From Petunia secreta (taxonomy: Eukaryota; Streptophyta; Magnoliopsida; Solanales; Solanaceae): a DNA stretch of 64,000 bases. The position numbers and the translations under genes were made by a program. Numbering within the stretch: position 1 is the first letter of the stretch; each line of letters starts with the position of its first letter. The DNA lies in contig JARKIP010000005.1 in the NCBI GenBank assembly GCA_029990175.1, positions 35,287,501 through 35,351,500 of the forward strand, given 5' to 3'. A model generated the notes under the pieces. The model had not been told where the DNA came from and did not search any database. It saw only the letters and a program-made list of their open reading frames with translations. Below, piece by piece: positions 1-8,976 of this stretch.

Positions 1-293
1 AACAAGTTCATCAAGGGTTTTAAGGGGTTTTGGGGTTTTGATTTTCAATCTTCTCCAATCCAAGTGTTTTTGGTATCCAAACGACGGGATTTCAACCACG
101 ATCAAGAATCTATAACACCCATATCATGAATCACTCAAACCAACAAGATACACCAAATTTTTAGATTTTTAATTTTTCAATTTTTTTTGTAGTTTTCTTC
201 TTTTAACAACATCAAACAAGAACCTAAGATAGAAATCGACCTAGGCACAAAGAATCAAGGGTCGGGGGTTTGTAGAGACAAAACCCGAGCCTT
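1..293 (-). other. Leader of Z (partial, non-coding)
   Basis: This is A/T-rich leader matching the sequence after the primer site in D, J and Q, including a homopolymer-rich AAAAGAAGAAAA block. No coding is supported. Confidence 0.75.
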
Positions 294-305
294 GCTCTGA
301 TACCA
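294..305 (-). other. Primer-binding site of Z (tRNA-Met type)
   Basis: On the minus strand this reads TGGTATCAGAGC, complementary to the 3' end of plant initiator tRNA-Met, three bases after the LTR end. Confidence 0.9.
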
Positions 306-308
306 AGA

Positions 309-1135
309 TGATAAAAATCAAAATGCGGAAAAGTAAAAGATAAAAGTGAGACGTAGCTCGTACGATAATCTCAAGTAGCAACGGAGAACTTGTTCCGTTA
401 CACCCCGAGAGAATGACAAGAACACCTACACTAAGCAACTACCCTCGAGCTAACGTGAGCACGCAAGTAGAATGATCGGGGGGGATTGGAATTCATCTAG
501 ATCCGCTAGAGGAAGAACAAGTCCCATCAAGGTTTCATTCATTCAATCCAAGAGTTCAACTGTCAACACAAGTGTTTGTTCAATCATCAAAGTTAGCTAA
601 AAGATTTAAAGAGGCTAAGTGAAGTATTTATAGGCTTCACTTAGGTCTAAATAAAAGGTCTAAAATACCCCCAAAGTGGGTTAAAACAAATAAGGCCACG
701 CAGGGCTAAAGTTGGAAGTTCAAGCAAAAGTCATTAAAAATCCCGCATGTGGGTCACAGGGGTAGGCGGTCCGCCTAGTAGGGGGAGGCGGCCGCCCAGC
801 GGTCATCAGCTCTCTGGATCTGAGGGAGGCGGTCCGCCTAGGCTGGGAGGCGGTCCGCCCTGAACCTTTCATGCCTCTGGATTTTGGGAGGCGCCCCGCC
901 TCAGCTGGGAGGCGCTCCGCCTTGTTCTGGAGCCCCTTGGGATGTCTCATTTTGGGGCTCTTGAGCCTCACCAACCGTCCTAGAGGATCCTCCATCCATG
1001 GTATACCAAAGCATGGTCTTCAAGTTGCTCTCGGGGCCTTCTTCCATACCCTTCCATATCAAGTGAAGATGGGTATCTTGGATCAACTTGGCTTGACTCC
1101 GAGTGAAGGGTCTTGAGGGGGTTTGGGTCTTATCA
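309..1135 (-). repeat. 5' LTR of Z
   Basis: Ends are TGATAA...TTATCA. TATTTATA at 625-632 is the TATA box on the minus strand. A cluster of AGGCG-NNN-CGCCT units lies at 764-922, including AGGCGGTCCGCCT at 827-839 and AGGCGCTCCGCCT at 910-922. On the minus strand, U3 (about 901-1135) reads open with an RPFTRSQAK motif, the expected end of Pol. Confidence 0.88.
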
Positions 1136-1614
1136 AGTTGCAAACACATTGTAATCATACACATCATCAACTAGTGTTGAGTTTTCACAAACGCTATCAT
1201 AAGACAAGGAAGTAACATGTTAAAGGGAAGAACTTTCACATACCTTTGAGTGGCCATCTCGCTCACTCAATGCACTTGAAGTGTCTTGGATTGTCCCTTC
1301 ACCTTGAAGTTCATATTGAAGATCTTCTTCACCTTGTCCATCAATCTTGGAACATGATTGAGGCTCAATTCATTGGTCTCCAAGTGTACCTACACAAGAG
1401 TTAACACAAGTAGAAGAAACAATAAGGGGTTAAGGTTAGAATAAGGGGTGTCCTCGCTCTCTTTTCCCTTTTTCTTTTCTCTCATTTTCTTTTCAAGGTC
1501 GGGTGTAGATTCGGGTGGTGACATCCCACTCACATCACTCAACACATCCTCTCCTTTTTCCACTCGAGGAATGTCACCGATCACTCCCTTACTCTTCACA
1601 ATGTTTTGTCTCCC
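1136..1614 (-). pseudogene. Tail ORF of B, distal fragment
   Basis: Minus-strand continuation of the ORF at 7396-8976 beyond insertion A. It encodes the Ser/Glu-rich linker (GDIPRVEKGEDVLSDVSGM) and the start of the tail, including the site equivalent to SSCVGT and the GHSKVCESS block. Frameshifts occur near 1390 and a stop near 1250. It ends at 1136 where Z entered, right after codons for YNVFAT. The tail has no recognised fold. Confidence 0.7.
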
Positions 1615-2382
1615 TGATACGGGGCAAATTGGAGCCTAAGCGGCAACAATCAAGAGCCAAGCTTGAGAGAACAAAGAGTACCGTCAAGGCCTCCGGAAGC
1701 AGCTTGAAGAGCATGCAATGGAGCGCCAAGGATTGAGGAGACATAGGCACCAAAGGAGAGGCTCGGGGGACACATTTTGAGCCATTCCAAGAACCCCCAA
1801 GAAGGGGTGGACCGCCTAGTTGATTTCAAGCCTCAGGAGTTTTGGGCGCCTGTTTAATGGGTGGACCGCCTACTCTGGCCGCCCACTTTTTGGCTGGGGC
1901 GCCTACTCTGGTGGCCTACTATTCAGGCGGGGCGCCTAGTTGCTGAAGTGTTAAGACGGGACTCCTACTACTTTTTGGTGTAATTCCAACTATAGCCCTA
2001 AGTGACTTGTATTGTTTTGACTAGACTTAGGGGTTATTTAGACATTTCATTTAGAAGTGTGGTGAACCTATAAATACCACACTTAGTCATTTTATTTAGA
2101 AGCTAGTTTTGAAGATAGAATTGAGAAGATAGAATAGGCTTGGCCATTCTTGTTGAAGCTTGAGCTTCATGTATCTCTTATGTTGAATCCATGGTGGATC
2201 ACCGCTAGTGTGACTCTCGTTTAATGGTTCAAGTCTCTCCTCCCTTTTGAATCAATCTAATTGTTTAGTTTGATTCGTTCTTTCTTCTATTTCTATTCTC
2301 CCCCATCCCTATTTTCCTTCTTTCGTGTTTACTTTGTTGCTTCTGTTACTCGTTATTTGCTTCCGTGATTTGACCCCTATCA
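1615..2382 (+). repeat. 5' LTR of A
   Basis: Ends are TGATAC...TATCA. The GC-palindrome cluster is at 1806-1940 and TATAAATA at 2069-2076. U3 opens with a degenerate continuation of the tail reading frame. Confidence 0.93.
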
Positions 2383-2385
2383 TCT

Positions 2386-2397
2386 TGGTATCAGAGC
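2386..2397 (+). other. Primer-binding site of A
   Basis: TGGTATCAGAGC, exact match to the tRNA-Met type site, three bases after the LTR. Confidence 0.93.
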
Positions 2398-3504
2398 AAG
2401 CCTCGGGATTTTTTCTTACAAACCCTCGATCCTTATTCATCCTATCTTTAGTTTAGGTTATTGTAGTTATTGTTCTTGAAGAAAAGAAGAAAAACACAAA
2501 AAAATTGAAAAGTGAAAAATACATAAAAATTTCTTATTGTGGATTGGATTTGATGATCCGTCGATTGTTTGACATCAGGGATTGTTCTATGATGATTAAC
2601 CAGTTATCTGGTACCCTCATTATGTGATTTGGTGTTGAGAATCAAAAGTTGAAAAATCAAAAATCCCAAAATTGAAAAACCCTAGAACTTGATTGAAATT
2701 TCTTGATTTGGATTTGTTATGGATTGGGTGTTGATATAAATCATTGGGGATTGATTGTAGTAGTTTAAAACACATTAGGGTGCCTTTGGATTGGAAAAAC
2801 ACCTTGATAACATTGGAGATTTGGTTGCAAAAGAACCAAAAACACGAAGTGAAAGGCTGCAAGAAATTGGAGTGGGCGAACCGCCTACTTACAGAGGCGG
2901 ACCGCCTCTTTTGAGCACACTCTCTGGACTTCAAGTAGGCTGACCTCCTACTTTAGTAGGCTGACCGCATACTCTCCACTGTGAATTAGTAGGCTGACCG
3001 CCTACTTTTAGAGGCGGGGGGGGGGGGGGGGGGGGCCTCTTTTGCTGAAAGTTGTCCGGGTTGATTTTTCGTAGGATTTCGTGTTTCCTTTGCTTCCGAA
3101 CTTCTTGATTAGTGTTTCTATGTTTTTTGTCCTACTTTATTAACACTAATCTTTGATCCTTTAGGGTGTTGTGTGTCTTGGAGTCTTTACTTAAAGTCGT
3201 AGAACTTGCTTGCTTAAAGTGCGCACTAAAATAGCTTCCATACATCGAGTCACTTAAACTCCATTCCGAACCATTACTTGGGTGCATTAGTTGATTGACC
3301 TTGCCATTGTGATTACTAAGAGAGAAGAAGGTCTTGAGTGGAAAAAGGCTTGAGTGGTGAGAACAATAGAGTGAGGTCACAAAAGCCAACGACCTTGAGT
3401 GTATACACGAGTGGAAAGAAAACTGAGTGACATCTTTTGAGTGATACACGTGAGGGAGTGAATTTGTGAGGTCCTTAACTCTTTGGTTACAACTATGGCT
3501 TCGG
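2398..3504 (+). other. Leader of A (non-coding, about 1.1 kb)
   Basis: No supported gene. An A-rich block lies at 2470-2530 and a second GC-palindrome cluster at 2873-3038. One unit of that cluster has expanded into about 20 consecutive G (3016-3035). The last 300 bp match the leaders of B, C and G. Confidence 0.8.
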
Positions 3505-6498
3505 ATGACGATTGTGGAGGGTATGACTCATGCGGGGAACTCCTATGATGGTGATGATGGGTATTGCTATGGCGATTCGGGGAACCAAGGCTCATATGAT
3601 GATGAAGCGGGTCACTATGTTGATTATGAAGATGAAGAAGACTATGGGGCATGCGATAACGAATGTGAAGAATCTTATGCTCCAAGTCAAGTATATGAAG
3701 ATAGTGACGCTTCAAGGTATGATGATCCTACTTACTCTTCTTGTAATGAATTTAAACATGATGATAGTGACGTAGAGAGAATTGATGATGAGGTTGATCA
3801 TGAGAATTGTTCATTTTCATCTTCTCTTGGTGTTGCTTGTGATGTGCAAGGGAGTTGTAGAGGTCCTTCCATTAGTATGGGAGAAGGAGGTGGTTGTTCC
3901 ATTGGAAGGGAGAAGCTTTCCTATTCTACTTATGCTAAACGGCTTGATGCTTCTAACTCCCAAGTGAAGGGTGGAATGAGAAATGGTGTTGCTCTTCCCG
4001 TGGTTGGAGTACATTGCTCTAATAGTAGTGGTAGGAGTGGTGCTAGGGGCTATGGAACCAAGGCGAGAGGCAATTATGGGTTCCATAGTGGTACTCCTTC
4101 CTCGACTTTCAACAACACTTCTAATGTTGGGAGAGTGACGGGAAGTGGAAGTTACCCTAGTGGTGATGCTAGGGGAGGAGGGACGAGGAAGACTCAAATT
4201 GAGGGTGATGTTTTTCTTGAACTTCCAAGTTCTTACCTGGATGATCCTATACGGAACTTGGGTCTAAGGAGGTTCCTTGTTGAGGTGGAAGGTAATGAAG
4301 GGTACTTTCTCAAGACTGGTAACACTGATGCCAATTGCATTAGTACCTCGGTGGTTGATAAGTTAAGGCTACCTTGCTATGCCCTAGAGCATCCTTTTGA
4401 GTACCACAGAGTGTGGGTTTCCAAGCAAGTTCGTGTGTGCATATCTCATAAGAGTTGTTGGGTTTATGTGTGGTGCGATGTGTATCCCATGAAGCATTGT
4501 CATGTGTGGCTAGGTGAGCCATGGCTGCAAGGCAAGAAGGTGCGATATGGTATTGAGTGTGATAGGTATTATGTGAGCAAGGGCAAAAGGACTTTTGACT
4601 TTGAGCCTCTTAGGGCAAAGATCAAGTCACCTCCTAGTATACCTTCTAGGTCTATGCAAAAGGAAAAGGAGTATGAACCTCATCATATGCTTGAAAGAGA
4701 GCAAACAAGAAGTTCTATGATTACAAGCAATGGTGGGACTAGTGCAAGAAAAGAGTTGACAATTGTCAACAAGTTGAACCCCAACCCACAAGCTCCAAAG
4801 CAAAGTGGTTCACCTAAAAAGAAGAAAGAGACATCAAGTGATGAGTCTCTTAGTCCTAGATTCCGGGTTGATGTTAAGAGTCCACCTACTCCGGCTATGG
4901 GTATTCTTGGGCCTCGTCCCAATTCACCCGAATTTGAGAGACAAAAGATTGAGAGGAGTAAGGGAGTGACCAGTGACATTCCTCGAGTGGAAAAAGGAGA
5001 GGATGTGTTGAGTGATGTGAGTGGGATGTCACCACCCGAGTCTACACCAAACCTTGAAAAGAAAATAAGGGAAAAGAAAGAGGGAAAAAGAATCATTGAG
5101 AGTGAGGACACCCCTTATTCCAACCTTAACCCTTTATCTTTTTCTTCTACTTGTGTTAGCTCTTGTGTAGGTACTCTTGGAGGCAAACCAATGGAGCCTG
5201 AACCATGTCCCAAGAAGGATGGACAAGGTGAAGAAAATCTTCAATCTGAGCTTCAAGGTGAAGAAACAATTCAAGACACTTCAAGTGCATTGAGTGAGCA
5301 AGATGGCCACTCAAAGGTATGTGAAAGTTCTTCCCTTGAACATGTTACTTCCTTGTCTTATGATAGTGTTGGTAAAAACTCTATACTAGTTCATGAATTG
5401 TGTGATTACAATGTGTTTGCAACTAGTGTAGAGTCGGTTGGTCAACTTATGTGTGATTGTGAACCACTAGTTGAGAGGGATGATAAGCCACATTATGATG
5501 TGAGCTCGGTTTTCATTGAACCTCTCATTAGTGAAGAATGTGTAGTTGACCCTACTTTTGATCCTTGTTATGATACTCCGCCTATATTTGATAAAGGGGA
5601 AGATGAGTTGAATGAATACCCTATCCTTTCCCTTGATGAATTGCTTGATAATGGTGGGACTATGTGTTGTAGTGAGGTTGGTAGTGACCTTGAGGAGTCC
5701 CTAGTGAATGAGATGGATCGAATTGTTTTCAATGACTCCTCAGGTGAGAGTGAAGAACCTAGTGTTGATACCATGTTTTTAGGTGACCATGAATTTGAGG
5801 TGCATGCTTTTACATTTCCATTGTGTGAAAATGATCTCATTTGTGGTAGCGAATTGTATCGAACTAGGATTTCTAACAGACTAGAACCTCCATGGTTTGA
5901 ATGGTTAGACTATATGGACGATCTATTGTTTGGAACTCCAAGTAGGATGAGTGGTCTTGATATTGGTTGTGTTGAACCATCTTCTTGTAGTCCTAACCTT
6001 CATTCTGTGGACTATAATGATGAAGAACCTAGTTTGGAGACCTTCCTTTGGAGTTTGCCTAGTGAGGAAGATTGTCTGGGAGTTGGATTTGGAGGTGAGG
6101 AAGTCACTCTTGATTTGTGTAAGAGTGCTTCCAAGAAGGGGAGTGGAGTATTTGATGTTAGTTGTCAATTGAACTATTTTGTTCACTCCACTCCACATGT
6201 TGATCACAGCTTGGGTATTGAGCATGCCAAAGCCAATGCGTCACATTGTGATAGTCTTGATTTGAAGGCTTGGTGTGATGGTCGTAAGCTTACGGATCAT
6301 AGGAATTTTGATGGCTTGATCTTGCATATTCCATATCCTATTGATCTGTACAATGAATCTTGTGTTGAGTACACCCATTGGGGAAGCCAAGTACTTATTG
6401 TTTTCTTTGAAAACATGCACTTTATCATTGTTATTGATGCTCGGCTATACCATAAGAGTGTGTTTCCCTACACTTTTGGCACTAACCTACTCTGGTAG
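3505..6498 (+). CDS. Tier-3 ORF: Tyr/Asp-rich N-terminus, dead retropepsin-like domain, acidic tail
   Basis: About 997 codons without a stop; function unknown. The family start (MASDDDCGG) is at 3494, but a small deletion just downstream shifts the frame here, so I take the next in-frame ATG. Residues 1-100 are rich in Tyr, Asp and Glu; 100-220 are Gly/Ser-rich (RGYGTKARGNYGFHSG). About 235-375 align with the aspartic protease of the Gag-Pol elements (LRLPCYALEHPFEYHRVW; LGEPW near 335), but the DSG active site is replaced by NTDAN, so catalysis is not expected. Then come a KKKKETSSDESLSP linker and an acidic tail from SSCVGTLGG (about 551), homologous to the tails of D and J. The last residues (GTNLLW) follow a frameshift; the family C-terminus continues in another frame to about 6560. 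Confidence 0.8.
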   Translation: MTIVEGMTHAGNSYDGDDGYCYGDSGNQGSYDDEAGHYVDYEDEEDYGACDNECEESYAPSQVYEDSDASRYDDPTYSSCNEFKHDDSDVERIDDEVDHENCSFSSSLGVACDVQGSCRGPSISMGEGGGCSIGREKLSYSTYAKRLDASNSQVKGGMRNGVALPVVGVHCSNSSGRSGARGYGTKARGNYGFHSGTPSSTFNNTSNVGRVTGSGSYPSGDARGGGTRKTQIEGDVFLELPSSYLDDPIRNLGLRRFLVEVEGNEGYFLKTGNTDANCISTSVVDKLRLPCYALEHPFEYHRVWVSKQVRVCISHKSCWVYVWCDVYPMKHCHVWLGEPWLQGKKVRYGIECDRYYVSKGKRTFDFEPLRAKIKSPPSIPSRSMQKEKEYEPHHMLEREQTRSSMITSNGGTSARKELTIVNKLNPNPQAPKQSGSPKKKKETSSDESLSPRFRVDVKSPPTPAMGILGPRPNSPEFERQKIERSKGVTSDIPRVEKGEDVLSDVSGMSPPESTPNLEKKIREKKEGKRIIESEDTPYSNLNPLSFSSTCVSSCVGTLGGKPMEPEPCPKKDGQGEENLQSELQGEETIQDTSSALSEQDGHSKVCESSSLEHVTSLSYDSVGKNSILVHELCDYNVFATSVESVGQLMCDCEPLVERDDKPHYDVSSVFIEPLISEECVVDPTFDPCYDTPPIFDKGEDELNEYPILSLDELLDNGGTMCCSEVGSDLEESLVNEMDRIVFNDSSGESEEPSVDTMFLGDHEFEVHAFTFPLCENDLICGSELYRTRISNRLEPPWFEWLDYMDDLLFGTPSRMSGLDIGCVEPSSCSPNLHSVDYNDEEPSLETFLWSLPSEEDCLGVGFGGEEVTLDLCKSASKKGSGVFDVSCQLNYFVHSTPHVDHSLGIEHAKANASHCDSLDLKAWCDGRKLTDHRNFDGLILHIPYPIDLYNESCVEYTHWGSQVLIVFFENMHFIIVIDARLYHKSVFPYTFGTNLLW

Positions 6499-6567
6499 TG
6501 GGAAGCTTTGTTTGTGCTTGTTTTGAATGTAGGCTTGATGGTTTGATTTTGAGGACGAAATCCTTTC

Positions 6568-6580
6568 AAGAAGGGGAGGA
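6568..6580 (+). other. Polypurine tract of A
   Basis: AAGAAGGGGAGGA directly abuts the 3' LTR. It overlaps the coding frame of the family C-terminus (SFQEGEDD). Confidence 0.9.
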
Positions 6581-7390
6581 TGATGCAAGGCAAATTAGAG
6601 CCTAAGCGCCAACCATCAAGAGCCAAGCTTGAGAACATAAACAGTACCGTCAAGGCCTCCGGAAGCAGCTTGAAGATCATGCAATGGAGCGCCAAGGATT
6701 GAGGAGCACATAGGCACCAAAGGAGAGGCTCGGGGGACACATTTTGAGCCATTCCAAGAATCCCCAGGAAGGAGCGGACCGCCTACTCAAAGGGGAGGAC
6801 CGCCTAGTTCATTTCAAGCCTCAGGAGTTTTGGGCGCCTATTTAATGGGCGGGCCGCCTAGTTTTTGGGCGGACCGCCTACTCTGGCCGACCACTTTTAG
6901 GCTGGGGCGCCTACTCTGGTGGCCTACTATTCAGGCGGGGCGCCTAGTTGCTGAAGTGTCAAGACGGGACTCCTACTACTTTTTGGTGTAATTCCAACTA
7001 TAGCCCTAAGTGACTTGTATTGTTTTGACTAGACTTAGGGGATATTTAGACATTTCATTTAGAAGTGTGGTGAACCTATAAATACCACACTTAGTCATTT
7101 TATTTAGAAGCTAGTTTTGAAGATAGAATTGAGAAGATAGAATAGGCTTGGCCATTCTTGTTGAAGCTTGAGCTTCATGTATCTCTTACGTTGAATCCAT
7201 GGTGGATCACCGCTAGTGTGACTCCCGTTTAGTGGTTCAAGTCTCTCCTCCCTTTTGAATCAATCTAATTGTTTAGTTTGATTCGTTCTTTCTTCTATTT
7301 CTATTCTCCCCCATCCCTATTTTCCTTCTATCATGTTTACTTTGTTGCTTCCGTTACTCGTTATTTGCTTCCGTGATTTGAACCGTATCA
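6581..7390 (+). repeat. 3' LTR of A
   Basis: Ends are TGATGC...GTATCA, 810 bp. The GC-palindrome cluster is at 6775-6948, with more units than the 5' copy, and TATAAATA is at 7077-7084. Confidence 0.93.
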
Positions 7391-7395
7391 CTCTC

Positions 7396-8976
7396 AAATT
7401 CGGGTGAATTGGGGCGAGGTCCAAGAATACCCATAGCCGGAGTAGGTGGACTTTTAACATCAACCCGGAATATAGGACTAAGAGACTCATCACTTGAGGT
7501 CTCTTTCTTCTTTGTTAGTGAACCACTTTGCTTTGGAACTTGTGGGTTGGGGTTCACCTTGTTGACACTTGTCAATTCCTTCCGAGCACTTGCCTTTCTT
7601 CCCTTTTCTAGCATCCCAAAATAAAATTCTTTGACCTTCATTGGAGGGGTAACACCAAGAACAAACTTTTGGTCCCATAAAGTGAGAGTATGTCTTCCCA
7701 ACTTCTCACTATACTTGACATTCCTAGCAAGCTTCCATGGTTTTCCCAACAACAAGTGACATCCTTTTATGGGCATCACATCACATAGTACTTCATCATG
7801 ATAATTGCCAATTTTGAACTTTACCCACACTTGTTGTGTAATATCCACAAACCCATCCCCATTCAAGCAAGGCCACCTATAGGGGAAGGGATGACTACAA
7901 GTTTCCAACTTTACTTGCTCAACCATAGAAACACTTGCAACATTAGTATGACTTTCATAGTCAATAATCATGGCACAACAAAGCCCTCCAATCTTACACA
8001 TTGTGTGGAAGAAGTTCTTTCTTTCTTCCAAAAATTGCTCCAAATAAACTTCATCACACTCATGGTTGTCTAAAAAATAATTCCGTCTAAACATAGTTCT
8101 CAAAGCATTGTTAGTCCAAAACAAATCATTTGTAGTACATGTAGCACCTTTTCCCACGCTAGGCCTCAAGTTGCTTTTCACATAAGAATTAGGGACATTA
8201 AACCTTTTAGCACCATTAGGAGATGTAGACTCTCTTTTAGCACAACTTGAATGCCCAAGAGTGTCAAGCATGTCAAACCCAACAACTTGGGTCTCCCTTA
8301 TCCCTCCGCTACTAGCACTATTGCTAGTGTAACTTCCACTTCCCGTCACTCTCCCAACACTAGAAGTGTAATTGGAAGTCGAGGAAGGATTACCACTATG
8401 GAACCCATAATTGCCTCTCGCCTTGGTTCCATAGCCCATAGCACCACTCCTACCACCACTACTAGAGCAATGCACCCCCGTAATGGTAAGAGCAATACTA
8501 TTTCTCCTTCCACCCTTCACATGGGAACTAGAAGATGCAAACCTCCCATTTCCCATGGAACAATAACCACCACCTGCCATACTAATGGAAGGTCCTCTAC
8601 TACTCTCTTGCACACCACAAGCAACACCGAGAGAAGATGCATATGCACAATCCGTATAATCAACCTCATCATCAATTCTCTCTACGTCACTATCATCATA
8701 TTCAAATTCATTACTAGAAGAGTAAGTAGGATCATCATACCTTGAAGCGTCACCATCTTCAAATTATTGACTTGGAGCATAAGATTCCTCACATTCGTCT
8801 TTGCAAGCCACATAGTCTTCTTCATCTTCATAATCAACATACTGACCCGCTTCATCATCATATGAGCTTTGGTTCCTCGAATCGTCATAGCAATACCCAT
8901 CATCACCATCATAGGAACCATAGTCTCCATCATCTCCGCATGAGTCATACCCTCCACAGTCCTCATCCGAAGCCAT
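7396..8976 (-). pseudogene. Tier-3 ORF of B, proximal part
   Basis: Starts at the family ATG (MASDEDCGGYDSCGDD) at 8976. The Tyr/Asp-rich region follows, with one nonsense codon (TAA for GAA after YAPSQ, about 8765). The frame then stays open through the Gly/Ser-rich part, a stretch absent from A (CTTNDLFWTNN) and the protease-like domain. That domain is the least decayed of the tier-3 set: FHTMCKIGGLCCAMIIDYES aligns with FHARCRVMG..CSMIIDSGS, so the catalytic Asp is kept but Ser-Gly is not, and LLLGKPW is present. It continues at 1614 beyond A. Unknown function; a single stop separates it from a full ORF. Confidence 0.75.

Larger units (their letters stand above)
1..1135 (-). mobile_element. 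Element Z: 5' end of a minus-strand Ty3/Gypsy element
   Basis: A minus-strand 5' LTR (309-1135) is followed by a tRNA-Met primer site and the first part of a leader that runs off the left window edge. The LTR opens with TGATAAGACCCAAACCCCC and carries Pol-like RPFTRSQAK coding, so it belongs with the Gag-Pol class (H, K, M, O). It interrupts the tail coding of B: the base after the LTR (1136) resumes at the codons for DYNVFAT. The other end, and hence the TSD, is outside the window. Confidence 0.85.
1615..7390 (+). mobile_element. Element A: complete tier-3 non-autonomous LTR retrotransposon
   Basis: A complete 5.8-kb element: 5' LTR, tRNA-Met primer site, leader, one long ORF, polypurine tract and 3' LTR. 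The flanks carry CTCCC (1610-1614) and CTCTC (7391-7395), a TSD with one change. It has no Gag, RT, RNase H or integrase, so transposition must depend on proteins supplied by Gag-Pol relatives such as H or K. The LTRs are closely similar but differ in the number of GC-palindrome units, the 3' copy being about 40 bp longer. It lies antiparallel inside B. Confidence 0.93.

Noticed and set aside
871..1116. Short open frames over the GC clusters as small genes
   Set aside because: They exist on both strands because the palindromes lack stops. Only the Pol continuation (RPFTRSQAK) is supported.
2386..2397. TGGTATCAGAGC as part of a tRNA gene
   Set aside because: Only the 3'-complementary stretch is present and it sits just after an LTR; there is no cloverleaf. 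It is a primer-binding site.
4120..4200. Gly-rich stretch of A as a host glycine-rich RNA-binding protein gene
   Set aside because: No RRM or CCHC is present and the frame is continuous with element-specific coding between LTRs.
5905..5925. DYMDD in the tail of A, resembling the RT catalytic box
   Set aside because: The homologous positions are DSKHN in J and NSINN in E, and no RT motif surrounds it. It is a chance product of substitutions.
6100..6480. Tail of A as an envelope-like protein
   Set aside because: It has hydrophobic patches but no convincing signal peptide, transmembrane anchor or cleavage site; the patches fit a folded repeat module.
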